27,087 nt of DNA from Hylemonella sp. UBA6679. GTDB taxonomy: Bacteria > Pseudomonadota > Gammaproteobacteria > Burkholderiales > Burkholderiaceae_C. The notes beneath the pieces are model-generated. The model ran no database searches and was not told where the DNA came from. It saw only the letters and a list, made by a program, of their open reading frames with translations. Position 1 is the first letter of the stretch. Every line of letters starts with the position of its first letter. Location: assembly GCA_002454975.1 (NCBI GenBank), contig DKJZ01000081.1, positions 1 through 27,087 on the forward strand, read 5' to 3'. Made by a program: the position numbers and the translations under genes. Shown here in pieces: positions 7,894 to 16,407 of this stretch.

Positions 7894-8832
7894 CTAACGC
7901 GTACCGGCCAATGTGGGCAGCAAGGTTCGGTACACCGTGATCATGGCCGGGCCGAGCAACACCACAAACAAGGCAGGAAAGATGAAAAAAATCATGGGGA
8001 ACAAGAGCTTGAGCGGCACCTTGGCGGCCTTTTCTTCGGCCCTGATCTGTCGGTTTTCGCGCATGGTGGTGGCCAGCACCCGCAAAGAATCGGCCACATT
8101 CGTGCCGAAATGGCCCGATTGCAAGAGGATGGTCACAAAGCTGTTGACATCGGCAACGCCGGTGCGCAGGGCCAGGTTGTGCATGGCGCCGTCGCGTGAG
8201 GCGCCGACTTGCAGCTCCAGCGTGACAAGCTTGAGCTCCTCGGCCAACTCAGGGCTGTTCATGGCCAATTCTTCACAGGTGCGTTTCATGGCCGCATCGA
8301 TGGCCAAGCCGGCCTCCACACACACCGTCATGAGGTCGATGGCATCGGGCAAGGCGTCGCCTATGGCCTGCTGGCGCTGGCTGATCAAGATCGCCAGCAC
8401 CACATTAGGCAGGTAATACCCCACACCGGCCAAACCAAGCAAAGCCAGCAAGGTGCCCATGGTGACCCCGGCGCTGCCGAGCAAACCACTCATCAGCAGG
8501 TACAAGCCCGGCAGCACCAATGCGAGCAAACTCTTGGCACCAAAAAACAGCATGGGCCAATACGGTTGGCGCAAACCCGCGTTCAAAAAACGCACCCGCA
8601 AATAGCCTGTGTCCCCGCCCTCTTTGGGGGCCGACAGACGCGCAATCGGCGTGGCAAAGTCAGCCACTTTGGCTTGCCAGCTTCCCTCGCCATCGGTGTT
8701 GAGGGTGACTGGGGCTGCGTCGCTCAAGCCCTCCAGGCGTTGGCCCAAGGTGCGGTCACGGGTGATCCAGGTGGCCAGCGCCCAAACCAGGGTGGCCACA
8801 GAAAGAAACAGCACAGTCAGAATGGCGGTCAT
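7894..8832 (-). CDS. tadC: Tad pilus inner-membrane platform protein TadC (T2SS-F family)
   Basis: A 312-residue polytopic membrane protein of the type II secretion F/GspF superfamily. An N-terminal helix (about residues 3-22) is followed by a cytoplasmic segment and paired helices near 95-150. The conserved cytoplasmic T2SSF domain then contains DALPDAIDLMTVCVEAGLAI, and the C-terminus holds strong hydrophobic helices (KLLFPMIFFIFPALFVVLLG). TadC pairs with TadB to form the platform on which the CpaF ATPase acts in Flp pilus assembly. The ATG lies 3 bases after the tadB stop, so the genes are surely co-transcribed. It is the last tad gene visible; tex follows 76 bases downstream. Confidence 0.92.
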   Translation of the reverse strand: MTAILTVLFLSVATLVWALATWITRDRTLGQRLEGLSDAAPVTLNTDGEGSWQAKVADFATPIARLSAPKEGGDTGYLRVRFLNAGLRQPYWPMLFFGAKSLLALVLPGLYLLMSGLLGSAGVTMGTLLALLGLAGVGYYLPNVVLAILISQRQQAIGDALPDAIDLMTVCVEAGLAIDAAMKRTCEELAMNSPELAEELKLVTLELQVGASRDGAMHNLALRTGVADVNSFVTILLQSGHFGTNVADSLRVLATTMRENRQIRAEEKAAKVPLKLLFPMIFFIFPALFVVLLGPAMITVYRTLLPTLAGTR

Positions 8833-8835
8833 GGC

Positions 8836-9810
8836 TTAAATGTGAAAACGGGTGATGCGCCACAGCGCCAAGATGCCCAGCAGCATCATCACCGCTGTGA
8901 TGGTCAAAAGCCGAACACCGGCTGGATCGGTGTAGAGCATCTCCAGGTAGCTGGGGTTGATGATTTGAATCATGCCCCCCACCACAAAAGGCAAAGCCAC
9001 CAAGATCACGGCCGAGAGCTTGCCTTCGGCGGCCAGCACCCGGATCTTGCCCAGCAATTTGTAGCGTTCACGGATCAAACTCGCGAGCATGCTGAGCAGG
9101 CTGGCAAGGTTGCCACCGGTTTCAAGCTGGATGATCACGGCCATGACAAAGTAACGGATGTCGGGCGAAGGCACGCGCTCGGCCAAATTCGTCAAGGCTT
9201 GCTTGGTGGTCAGGCCAAAATTGATTTCGTCAAACGTGGTTTTGAACTCGGCGGCGATCGGCTCGGGCGACTCGGTGCCCGCCATGGACAGCGCGGCTGA
9301 AAATGCATGGCCGGCGCGCAAGGCCCGCACCATCAGGTCCAGCGCATCAGGCATTTGGGCACTGAGTTGATGCAGCCTTTTTTGACGCAACCAAATGAGG
9401 CGCAGCACCGGCAAGGCTGCCCCCAAGATCAGCATGAGGGGGCCAAACATCGGCCCGGCTTGCATGACCGAGGCCAACAACCACGCTGCGGCGCCACCCA
9501 AGGCACAGGTGGCCAACAACATCGCCAAAGACTGGGTAGAACAAGCCTGGAGCAAAAGCAAGTCCAGACGCATGGCACCAGGAAACTCCACCAAAAAATC
9601 ATGCAAGACCTGCCACTTGCTCAAGCTGCGCTGCTTGATGAGGGAGGACGTGGGCCCTGAAGCATGACCCATGGCCATGCTTTGCAAGCGGTTACGCAAG
9701 CGCTTGTCTTCTTCGCTGGCGCCCTGGCTGAACAGCAGGTAGAGCCCCTCAAGCAGCAAAACCACCGCCACAAAGGCCAGAACAATGAACAAGGTGTAGG
9801 TGCTGCTCAT
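8836..9810 (-). CDS. tadB: Tad pilus inner-membrane platform protein TadB (T2SS-F family)
   Basis: A 324-residue membrane protein with the same overall plan as TadC. It has an N-terminal helix (YTLFIVLAFVAVVLLLEGLYLLF), a cytoplasmic stretch, two central helices around residues 95-140, and a T2SSF domain with QMPDALDLMVRALRAGHAF, then C-terminal helices. It forms the inner-membrane platform with TadC. The start lies 6 bases after the cpaF stop, with a weak ribosome binding site (GAGTAAG), consistent with coupling inside the operon. Confidence 0.92.
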   Translation of the reverse strand: MSSTYTLFIVLAFVAVVLLLEGLYLLFSQGASEEDKRLRNRLQSMAMGHASGPTSSLIKQRSLSKWQVLHDFLVEFPGAMRLDLLLLQACSTQSLAMLLATCALGGAAAWLLASVMQAGPMFGPLMLILGAALPVLRLIWLRQKRLHQLSAQMPDALDLMVRALRAGHAFSAALSMAGTESPEPIAAEFKTTFDEINFGLTTKQALTNLAERVPSPDIRYFVMAVIIQLETGGNLASLLSMLASLIRERYKLLGKIRVLAAEGKLSAVILVALPFVVGGMIQIINPSYLEMLYTDPAGVRLLTITAVMMLLGILALWRITRFHI

Positions 9811-9816
9811 AAGGGC

Positions 9817-11169
9817 TTACTCGTAGGTTTTGCGGGGATCAAAGGTGTCGTCGGTGACGTTCAAGCCAAAGGCCTGGAGGCGGCGCATGAACTGCGGCCT
9901 GACCCCGGTGGCTGCAAAATGCCCCTTGACCGAGCCGTCATCAGCCACCCCCGTTTGAGTGAAGGTGTAGATCTCTTGCATGGTCACCACATCGCCCTCG
10001 GTGCCCACCACCTCTTGCAGGCTGACGATTTTTCGTCGCCCGTCGGTCAAGCGGGCGATTTGAACAATGGCGCTGATGGCTGAGGCGATTTGCTGACGCA
10101 TCACCCGCGAAGGAATGCTCGCCCCGCCCATGCCGGCCATGTTTTCCAAACGGGTCAGCGCGTCGCGCGGGGTGTTGGCGTGCACCGTGGCCATCGAACC
10201 TTCGTGACCGGTGTTCATGGCTTGGAGCATGTCGAGCACCTCAATGCCACGTACCTCGCCCACAATGATGCGGTCAGGTCGCATGCGCAAACTGTTGCGC
10301 ACCAGCGAACGCATGCTCACCTCGCCTTTGCCTTCGATGTTGGGGGGGCGCGTTTCCAAGCGCACCACATGGGGCTGCTGCAAACGCAATTCGGCGGCGT
10401 CTTCAATGGTCACGATACGCTCGGTGCTCGGAATGGCGCTGGAGAGCACATTGAGCAAGGTGGTTTTACCGGTGCCTGTACCGCCAGAAATCAAAATGTT
10501 GAGCTTGGCATGCACCATGGCGTTGAGCAACTCTGAGAGCTCAGGCGTCATGGTTTTCATGTCCATCAGGTCTTTGCTGCGCAGAGGTTGTGCGGCAAAG
10601 CGCCGAATCGACAAGAGCGGCCCCTGCAAAGACAGCGGCGGGATGATGGCATTGACCCTGGAGCCATCGGGCAATCGTGCATCCACCATCGGGCTGGACT
10701 CGTCAATGCGTCGCCCAATGCGCGAGACAATTTTGTCGATGATCTTCATCAGGTGCGCATCGTCCGTGAAGTGCACCTGGGTGAGTTCGAGCTTGCCGTG
10801 GCGCTCCACAAACACCTGTGTTGGCCCATTGACCAAAATATCTGAGACCGATGTATCGGCCAACAAAGGCTCGAGTGGCCCCAAGCCCATGACCTCGTTT
10901 TGAATGTCCGAGACCATGCGCTGATGGTCCGCCGCATTGAGTACTGCACCTGAGCTCATCAGCATTTTTTCAACCCAAATGGCCAGCTCGTCACGCAGAC
11001 GGTCGGCACCCATATTGGCCATGACCTCCAGGTCCATGCGGTTGAGCAAGTCTTGGTGAATACGCGCCTTGAGGCGGTAATACTCCGGGCTCTCCTGGCC
11101 ACGACCCAGGCTACGCACCACAGACACGACCTTGGGGTCGGTCAGCACCAAAGGGTCACGTAAGCTCAT
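9817..11169 (-). CDS. cpaF: Tad pilus assembly ATPase CpaF/TadA
   Basis: A 450-residue secretion ATPase of the type II/IV (VirB11-like) superfamily that powers Flp pilus assembly at the cytoplasmic face. The Walker A motif GGTGTGKTT is at 229-237 and the Asp box TIEDAAEL near 254-261. The Walker B region IIVGEVRG is at 301-308, and the His box GHEGSMATVHAN at 321-332. The N-terminal domain includes the family segment GLGPLEPLLADTSVSDILVNG (95-115). The length is typical. Its ATG overlaps the cpaE stop by four bases (ATGA), so translation is coupled to cpaE. All catalytic motifs are intact, which argues that the pilus system is functional. Confidence 0.96.
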   Translation of the reverse strand: MSLRDPLVLTDPKVVSVVRSLGRGQESPEYYRLKARIHQDLLNRMDLEVMANMGADRLRDELAIWVEKMLMSSGAVLNAADHQRMVSDIQNEVMGLGPLEPLLADTSVSDILVNGPTQVFVERHGKLELTQVHFTDDAHLMKIIDKIVSRIGRRIDESSPMVDARLPDGSRVNAIIPPLSLQGPLLSIRRFAAQPLRSKDLMDMKTMTPELSELLNAMVHAKLNILISGGTGTGKTTLLNVLSSAIPSTERIVTIEDAAELRLQQPHVVRLETRPPNIEGKGEVSMRSLVRNSLRMRPDRIIVGEVRGIEVLDMLQAMNTGHEGSMATVHANTPRDALTRLENMAGMGGASIPSRVMRQQIASAISAIVQIARLTDGRRKIVSLQEVVGTEGDVVTMQEIYTFTQTGVADDGSVKGHFAATGVRPQFMRRLQAFGLNVTDDTFDPRKTYE

Positions 11170-12356
11170 GCTGCCGCCTTTTTATGGCGCAGGCTTTGCC
11201 ACCAGCTGGGGTGTTTGGATGGGGCCACGGTATGACTTTGCGGGGCCAACTCTTGCGCCCATGCCTGCAAAGCCGCCGAGACCGGGTTGCGCGGGTTGAG
11301 CTCAAGAATGGGCACGCCTTGGTTGATCGACTCGGTTACTGCCAAGTGGCTGTTGGGCACGGTGCGTATGGCCTTGATGAGGGTGGCTTTTTCAACGTCC
11401 TCAGGCTTGACCTCACCGCGCTCCATGCGGTTGATGACCACGCGCAGTTTGTCATTGGGGTAGCCCAACTCACGAAACTCATCGACGATGCGTTTGGCCG
11501 CCCGAACAAAGGGAAAGTTCAGCTGCAAGATCAAATAAATCAGATCTGCGCTGTCCAAGGCTTTGACCGCCAAGGGGTCGAGAATGCCCGGCACATCAAT
11601 CACCACAAACTCATAACAGCTGCGGGCCATGCGGATGATTTTTTCCACATCACTGGGCATGACGTACTTCACATGCTCGGGTGAGTCTGGGGCCATCAAA
11701 ATATGCAGTCTGTCGCTGACCTTGACCATGCTGGCCTCGAGCAGCACCGGGTCAAGTTGCTCGGCTTTGCGTGCCAACTCCACCGTGTTGGAGACAGACT
11801 TGCTGTCGCCTAAAAAAATACCGGCATCCCCAAAGTAAAAATTAAAGTCCAGCACGGCCACGCGTTTGCCTTGACGCGACAAAGCGTAAGCCAAGTTGGT
11901 GGCTAAAAACGTGGTGCCCGCCCCTCCTTTGGAACCCACCAGGGCCAGCACCTGCCCCATGTCTTCGTCCAGGCTGAGCAGTTTGCGCTGGCGAGCGTTC
12001 ACATGCACCAAGGCTTGTTTGACGCTGGCTGGGTCCAGCGGTGCAGGCAAAACTTGTCGCACGCCCGCGCGCATGGCGCGCAGTAAAAACTCCACGCTGC
12101 GATCTGGGCTGACCAGCATCATGTGCAACTCATGGTCTTCTTGCAGCAGCGTTTCAATGAGCTCGAGTTCTTTTTCTTCGGTGGTGGGCAGGTCCAAAAT
12201 CACCACATCACTGACGTCGCTGACGATCACCTTTTTGAGGTCCGCCAGCCCGCCTACGTGGGGAAAGAAAATCACGTCTTTCACGTCAGCCACCATCGCC
12301 TTGAGCGCATCGAGCTCGGCTGCAGATGCCAAAATGGCAGAAACTTTGAGTGTCAT
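11166..12356 (-). CDS. cpaE: Tad pilus localisation protein CpaE/TadZ (receiver-like plus MinD/ParA-like)
   Basis: A 396-residue protein with an N-terminal receiver-like (atypical response regulator) domain, about residues 1-120, and a MinD/ParA-type P-loop domain from about 135. The P-loop reads SKGGAGTT (142-149): the first lysine of the deviant Walker A motif is present, but the second is replaced by threonine, as commonly seen in CpaE/TadZ. TadZ proteins mark the polar site of pilus assembly and recruit CpaF. An acidic motif, VVIDVPG, provides the likely Walker B-like region. The ATG is preceded by GAGG at a good distance. The start lies 31 bases after the lipoprotein stop, and the stop overlaps the cpaF start. 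Confidence 0.92.
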   Translation of the reverse strand: MTLKVSAILASAAELDALKAMVADVKDVIFFPHVGGLADLKKVIVSDVSDVVILDLPTTEEKELELIETLLQEDHELHMMLVSPDRSVEFLLRAMRAGVRQVLPAPLDPASVKQALVHVNARQRKLLSLDEDMGQVLALVGSKGGAGTTFLATNLAYALSRQGKRVAVLDFNFYFGDAGIFLGDSKSVSNTVELARKAEQLDPVLLEASMVKVSDRLHILMAPDSPEHVKYVMPSDVEKIIRMARSCYEFVVIDVPGILDPLAVKALDSADLIYLILQLNFPFVRAAKRIVDEFRELGYPNDKLRVVINRMERGEVKPEDVEKATLIKAIRTVPNSHLAVTESINQGVPILELNPRNPVSAALQAWAQELAPQSHTVAPSKHPSWWQSLRHKKAAA

Positions 12357-12387
12357 GTTGGCCTCATTGGGTTAGTTCCACAGGTCC

Positions 12388-12699
12388 TCATTGGGTCTGC
12401 ACTGGCACACCGCCAATGCCCAGCACCTCAAACGACTTGGGTGGCGCCTTGAAGGAATCGTTGTAGCGCTCTTGCGCGTTCACAGCGGCCCGGGCATCCA
12501 CCCCTGTGACCGGGTTTTGCGATATGGGCGGTGTGGGGTTGACGGTTTGCAAGGCTTGTGTGGCGCGCACCGAGTCCCCAAACTTGGCATCAAGTTGCGG
12601 TGTGTAACTGCCGCAGGCCACCAAGCTCAGGCTGAGCAGCAGCGCGCTGAGGGGAGCTAGGCTAAACCTGAAAAACTCTGAATGTGCTGGCTTGGACAT
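12388..12699 (-). CDS. Small Tad-locus lipoprotein (CpaD-position)
   Basis: A 103-residue predicted lipoprotein. The N-terminus has a hydrophobic signal (residues about 13-28) ending in the lipobox LVAC, with Cys29 as lipidation site. The mature part contains FGDSVRATQALQTVNP (40-55) followed by a segment with GVDARAAVNAQERYNDSFK. It lies between cpaC and cpaE, where other tad loci carry cpaD (rcpB), an outer-membrane lipoprotein that assists the secretin. It is much shorter than typical CpaD. I infer a secretin-associated lipoprotein role from position and the lipobox; the sequence itself does not prove it. An AAGGAG ribosome binding site precedes the ATG, and the gap after cpaC is 11 bases. 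Confidence 0.82.
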   Translation of the reverse strand: MSKPAHSEFFRFSLAPLSALLLSLSLVACGSYTPQLDAKFGDSVRATQALQTVNPTPPISQNPVTGVDARAAVNAQERYNDSFKAPPKSFEVLGIGGVPVQTQ

Positions 12700-12710
12700 G
12701 GGGTGGCTCC

Positions 12711-14438
12711 TTAGCGTTGCGGTTGGTCTGTGGATGACACTGTGTTGGCGCTGGGCGGCGGTGGCACAGGAGACGGCTCAGGGCTTGAAAGCGAGACCGG
12801 GCTGGTTGAAGCTGCCGGACTCGGCACCGGCATGGGTGCGGGCAAAGGCTGCACAGGCGTGGTGGCTGGCGTTGCAGCGGGGGCGGCATCACCCTCAGGG
12901 TTGAGGTCTTGTTTGGCTTTGGGCGAGCCTTCCATTTGACCTTTGAAAAAGAACTCCGAGCGGCTTGGCGGCGTGAAGTTGTCTGTAGGCAGTACCACGG
13001 GCACGGTCAAAGGCTTGACCAGTCGCGGGGTGATGAGGAACATCAGCTCGGTGCGGTCGTTTTGAAACTCGCTGCTGCGAAACAAAGCGCCAAGAATCGG
13101 GATTTCGCCCAGCAGCGGAATTCGCTTGATGGTTTCTGAGACATTGTTTTTGATCAGCCCAGCAATCGCCAAGCTCTGACCATCCATCAGCTGCACCGTG
13201 GTCTGCACGCGCCGGGTGGTGAAGCTGGGCAACACCGAGGTCACGCCATCCACCGTGGTGAAGGGCGAGCCGGTTTGGCTCAACTCGGACACCTCGGGCG
13301 AAACACGCAAATGGATGCGGCCACCGTCAAGCACCGTGGGTGTGAATTTCAGGCCCACACCAAACTCTTTTTCATCGAGGGTGATGGTGCTGCCACCCAG
13401 GGTGCTGTTAGCCCGTGCCACTGGGATAAAGATCTTGCCACCGGCCAAGAAGCTGGCCTCTTGCCCACTGATGGCGATGATGTTGGGCTCGGCCAAAACT
13501 TTGACCAAACCGTCTTTTTTCTCAGCATCGATGGTGATCAGGTTGCCGTTGTCGGCCCGAATGCTCACATTGCCTGCCCCGTTGATGAGCAGGTTGGAAA
13601 AGATGTTGTAGTTGATGCCCCCATTGCCAGCGCCTGCGTTGAACCTGGCACCGAGCTTGTCGAGCAAGGTTTTGGAAATTTCGGCCACCTTCACCTCCAG
13701 CATCACCTGCTGGCCCTGGGTCACTTGCAAGAGGTTGACCACCCGCGCACCCGCCGTGGCCATGGTGGCGGGCGGCAAATTGCTCATGCTCAAGGTGGTG
13801 CCCGATTGCACGCGGGTGTCACCAGCCGTGACAGGCAACATCAGGTTGCGGTTGACATCGCGCACAAAGGCGTTGGCGATGTCTTCGGCGTATTTTGCTT
13901 TGGGTGCACTCGAGACTGTGCCCAACAAAATCACCGAATCAGCCGCAGGCTTGACGATGATGCCGGGCTCCTCGGGCAACAACTCGCGCAGCTTGGCCTG
14001 CATGCGAGGTGCGTCCACGTTCACGTTCACATCCATGGCGGTGGTAACCCCTTTGCGCCACACCACCAGGTTGGTCGAGCCGTAGCCTTTACCGATCAGG
14101 TAAAGCTCATACGGGCTGATCATGGTGATGTCGGCAATGTTGGGGTTGCCAACCGAAATGCGCTCAATGGGTGTGGCCACGCGCATCAGCGTGGACTTGC
14201 CCACCGTGAGCTCCAGGGATGGCCCCACTGTGGCGAAGTCGCTCAAGCCTTGTGCGCTGCTTGCTTTGTCGCTGGCCAAGGCTGAGGCGCCAGGGGCAGA
14301 TGCACTGGCTTTGCTGCCGCCCGGTGCCGAGGCTGTGGTGTTGCCGCGGGTGACCGGAACTTGCGCCCAAGCACTGGCTTGCACGAGCACCAGGGCACCC
14401 AGCATCACCTTGGTCAAATTGTGAGAAAGACGTGTCAT
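12711..14438 (-). CDS. cpaC: Tad pilus outer-membrane secretin CpaC/RcpA
   Basis: A 575-residue secretin that forms the outer-membrane channel for the Flp pilus. The signal peptide occupies about residues 1-25, with likely cleavage after AWA. A Ser/Ala-rich linker leads to the pilus-secretin N-terminal domain at about 75-142 (SVGNPNIADITMISPYELYLIG). The secretin core spans about 235-475, with VGLKFTPTVLDGGRIHLRVS (361-380) and RIPLLGEIPILGALFRS (439-455). An unusual Pro/Ala/Ser-rich tail fills roughly residues 515-575. An AGGGG ribosome binding site precedes the ATG, and the gap after the cpaB stop is 9 bases. The core is complete, so the channel should be functional. Confidence 0.94.
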   Translation of the reverse strand: MTRLSHNLTKVMLGALVLVQASAWAQVPVTRGNTTASAPGGSKASASAPGASALASDKASSAQGLSDFATVGPSLELTVGKSTLMRVATPIERISVGNPNIADITMISPYELYLIGKGYGSTNLVVWRKGVTTAMDVNVNVDAPRMQAKLRELLPEEPGIIVKPAADSVILLGTVSSAPKAKYAEDIANAFVRDVNRNLMLPVTAGDTRVQSGTTLSMSNLPPATMATAGARVVNLLQVTQGQQVMLEVKVAEISKTLLDKLGARFNAGAGNGGINYNIFSNLLINGAGNVSIRADNGNLITIDAEKKDGLVKVLAEPNIIAISGQEASFLAGGKIFIPVARANSTLGGSTITLDEKEFGVGLKFTPTVLDGGRIHLRVSPEVSELSQTGSPFTTVDGVTSVLPSFTTRRVQTTVQLMDGQSLAIAGLIKNNVSETIKRIPLLGEIPILGALFRSSEFQNDRTELMFLITPRLVKPLTVPVVLPTDNFTPPSRSEFFFKGQMEGSPKAKQDLNPEGDAAPAATPATTPVQPLPAPMPVPSPAASTSPVSLSSPEPSPVPPPPSANTVSSTDQPQR

Positions 14439-14447
14439 GTGAGCCCC

Positions 14448-15287
14448 TTAAAATGCTGTGTTGGCTTTTTGCACACCACGTATCACTTCAACCGTGGCTT
14501 CGGGTGTGGTGCTGCGCGGCGCACGGCTGATGGGTTTGGGTGCTGCTGCGCTGGCAGGCGCTGCGGCTGGTGTGGCCACAGCCACAGGCTTGGGCGGGGC
14601 CAGGCCCATGAGGTCTTCTCGGCGTGCACCTTGGGTGCTGGCAGTATTGCTGTCCAGGGGGTTGCGCAGCGTCAAAGACAAGGTGCCGATGTTGCGTGCC
14701 AGGTCTATTTTTTCGGCTTGCTGGGGATCGACCTCCAAGGTCACGGTGCTGACAACCTTGGGCTTGGCTTGGTCACGTCGGTCGTCTTGTGCCACGGCCA
14801 ACACCAAGATTTTTTCCAAGACGATTTTGGAAACCGCCTTGTCGTTGTTCTCGCGCATGTTGACCAGCACGTCCACTTTGCTGCCTGGGTGGATGTAGCC
14901 CGCCACCCCCACAATCTCATTGACCTGGATGCTGATGGCGCGTTTGCCTTGAGGAATGCTGGCAGACATGCCGCCGCTTGAGCCCACGGGCGCCATGTTC
15001 TGCTCCAAAAGCGCCTCGCCCTTGAGGGTGCGCTCTGCGAGCACACGGCCCACCAGTTTTTTCGGGTCAGAGAACGGCCCATTGGGAACCGAGCCCTTGG
15101 GCCAAGGCACCAGGTGCAACATGTCGAGTTGCAGGACCACACCTGGATCCAGGTCTCGGCTGGCCGAAACAATCGAGGTGGTGTTTTCATGCGTCTGCAA
15201 GCCCACCCATCGGGCGGCCAGCCAGACAGCGACGGCTCCTGCAATCAAAGACAACAGAATCATCACAACGGCGCGTGTGTTTTTCAT
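14448..15287 (-). CDS. cpaB: Tad pilus assembly protein CpaB/RcpC
   Basis: A 279-residue CpaB/RcpC protein with an N-terminal membrane anchor (residues about 6-28) and a periplasmic SAF domain at about 40-105 (VSASRDLDPGVVLQLDMLHLV). The C-terminal RcpC region includes AISIQVNEIVGVAGYIHPGSKVDVLV in two parts. The family acts at the periplasmic side of the secretin and influences pilus stability or modification. The last 60 residues are Ala/Pro-rich with low complexity. An AAGGTGA ribosome binding site lies just upstream of the ATG. It is 13 bases after the cpaA stop and 9 bases before cpaC, well inside the operon. Confidence 0.92.
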   Translation of the reverse strand: MKNTRAVVMILLSLIAGAVAVWLAARWVGLQTHENTTSIVSASRDLDPGVVLQLDMLHLVPWPKGSVPNGPFSDPKKLVGRVLAERTLKGEALLEQNMAPVGSSGGMSASIPQGKRAISIQVNEIVGVAGYIHPGSKVDVLVNMRENNDKAVSKIVLEKILVLAVAQDDRRDQAKPKVVSTVTLEVDPQQAEKIDLARNIGTLSLTLRNPLDSNTASTQGARREDLMGLAPPKPVAVATPAAAPASAAAPKPISRAPRSTTPEATVEVIRGVQKANTAF

Positions 15288-15300
15288 AAATCACCTTTGC

Positions 15301-15882
15301 TCAAAATGCGGCCATGCGCAGTGAAAGAAATCCTGACAAACCCAGCGCAAAAGCCAGGGCGTAAGGCATGCGGTAGACCGACTGGGTGCGCGCATCAAAC
15401 AGGGGCGGTTGCCCATGAAGCCAGGACGCAAAAATGTGGCGCACCTGGCCAAGCACAGCTCGGCTTTGTTGGCGCCACCACATCACAAAAATCGACATCA
15501 CGCCGCCGGCGATCAAGACGCACAGCGCCAAGACCAGCGCTTGCGAGGGCCCCGTGAAAGCGCCCATGGCCGCCATGAATTTCACATCCCCTGCCCCCAT
15601 GGCACGAACCAAGTGCAAGGGTAAAAAAATCAAAAATCCCGTAAGCACCCCCAGCAACGATGGCCACAGGCCCAAAGCGCCTGGGTAGTTGTCAAACAAA
15701 CCATCGCGGTTGTTCACTGGACCCAAGGTATGCAGTGCCAAGCCCACGCACAGGGTGGCCATCACCAGACTGTTGGGGATGCGTTGCACACGCTGGTCGC
15801 TTTCCACCGCCACCAAGGTACATAAAATCAACGCGGCTATGCCCCAAGCTTGCCAAGTCAGCGGGCTCCAATCGAAGGTCAT
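15301..15882 (-). CDS. cpaA: Prepilin peptidase CpaA/TadV (A24 family)
   Basis: A 193-residue polytopic aspartyl protease that removes the leader of Flp prepilins at the inner membrane. The two catalytic aspartates expected in A24 peptidases are visible: Asp29 in ESDQRVQRIPN (27-37) and Asp99 in GAGDVKF (96-102). About five or six hydrophobic helices are present. There is no N-terminal methylase domain, as is normal for TadV. A strong ribosome binding site (AAGGAGAG) precedes the ATG. It is the first gene after the two pilin genes, separated from flp-2 by 67 bases containing a hairpin. Confidence 0.94.
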   Translation of the reverse strand: MTFDWSPLTWQAWGIAALILCTLVAVESDQRVQRIPNSLVMATLCVGLALHTLGPVNNRDGLFDNYPGALGLWPSLLGVLTGFLIFLPLHLVRAMGAGDVKFMAAMGAFTGPSQALVLALCVLIAGGVMSIFVMWWRQQSRAVLGQVRHIFASWLHGQPPLFDARTQSVYRMPYALAFALGLSGFLSLRMAAF

Positions 15883-15905
15883 CGTGCTCTCCTTGAGAAT
15901 TCGCA

Positions 15906-15941
15906 GCGGTGCCGGTCAGGCCGATGGCTTGCCAGCACCGC
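15906..15941 (-). terminator. Stem-loop between flp-2 and cpaA
   Basis: A ten-pair stem (15906-15915 with 15932-15941, one G-T wobble on the minus strand) begins nine bases after the flp-2 stop. The loop contains a further short stem (AGGCC/GGCTT). No T-tract follows on the minus strand. I infer an mRNA-stabilising or partially terminating element that would let pilin be made in excess over the assembly proteins. Its stem sequence resembles that of the hairpin after flp-1. Confidence 0.6.
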
Positions 15942-15949
15942 CATCACCA

Positions 15950-16147
15950 TCAGGTGCCGCAGCTCGCGGGCGTGGTCAAACAGGTTTTGATCTTGTTGAA
16001 GGTGGTGTTGAGGTTCACGCCAACCAAGTAAACGGTGGCAATCACTGCCACGGCCACCAAGGCGGCAATCAAGCCGTATTCGATGGCTGTGACGCCCTCT
16101 TCATCGCGCAAAAACTGTCGGGTTGAGTGCAAGAATTGATTCATCAT
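15950..16147 (-). CDS. flp: Flp-family type IVb pilin, second copy
   Basis: A 65-residue Flp prepilin. The leader ends RDEEG and the processing site is G|VTAIEY, carrying the conserved Glu-Tyr pair of Flp pilins. It is followed by a 20-residue hydrophobic helix (GLIAALVAVAVIATVYLVG). The C-terminus reads TCLTTPASCGT, with cysteines at 56 and 63. The product is the structural subunit of the Tad pilus, processed by CpaA. Two consecutive ATGs begin the gene; GGAG lies 4 or 7 bases upstream depending on which is used. It is 56/65 identical to the neighbouring copy, so the two arose by tandem duplication. Confidence 0.96.
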   Translation of the reverse strand: MMNQFLHSTRQFLRDEEGVTAIEYGLIAALVAVAVIATVYLVGVNLNTTFNKIKTCLTTPASCGT

Positions 16148-16272
16148 GAGGCTCCATAAGTTCAATGAAATTTCAGCTTGCCCATGGCAACTGAACCGTT
16201 CACAGGACCGATGGCGCTCTGTCAGAACCACTGGCCTCTGCTGGTTCTCATGATCTGAGTCGGGCTGGCTTT

Positions 16273-16314
16273 GCACCAGCGAAACGCTCACGCTTATTGA
16301 TCTAAGTCACGACA
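16273..16314 (-). promoter_or_regulatory. FNR/CRP-type palindrome and conserved block upstream of flp-2
   Basis: The palindrome TTGAT-CTAA-GTCAC spans 16297-16310, about 150 bases upstream of the flp-2 start. It fits the FNR/Anr/CRP superfamily core TGA-N6-TCA (8 of 10 positions of the FNR consensus TTGAT-N4-ATCAA). It lies in a 42-base block that matches 33 of 42 positions of the block upstream of flp-1. I could not pick out a convincing -10/-35 pair. The regulator identity (oxygen, nitric oxide or cAMP responsive) is inference. Confidence 0.5.
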
Positions 16315-16407
16315 GAACTTGCGCTGTCAGTCTGCTGCCAAGTGGCAAGCACGCGCGGGCATGCCCAAGTCAATCTGCAGGTGCATGTGTGGTGTCACGT
16401 TTGCACG

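Noticed and set aside
11916..11940. Missing Walker A lysine in CpaE as a sign of inactivation
   Set aside because: CpaE/TadZ proteins often lack the second lysine, and the rest of the locus is intact.
16329..16385. Small palindromes (GGGCATGCCC and a TGCC/GGCA stem) between the flp genes as operators
   Set aside because: They are short and not repeated upstream of flp-1, so chance is a sufficient explanation.
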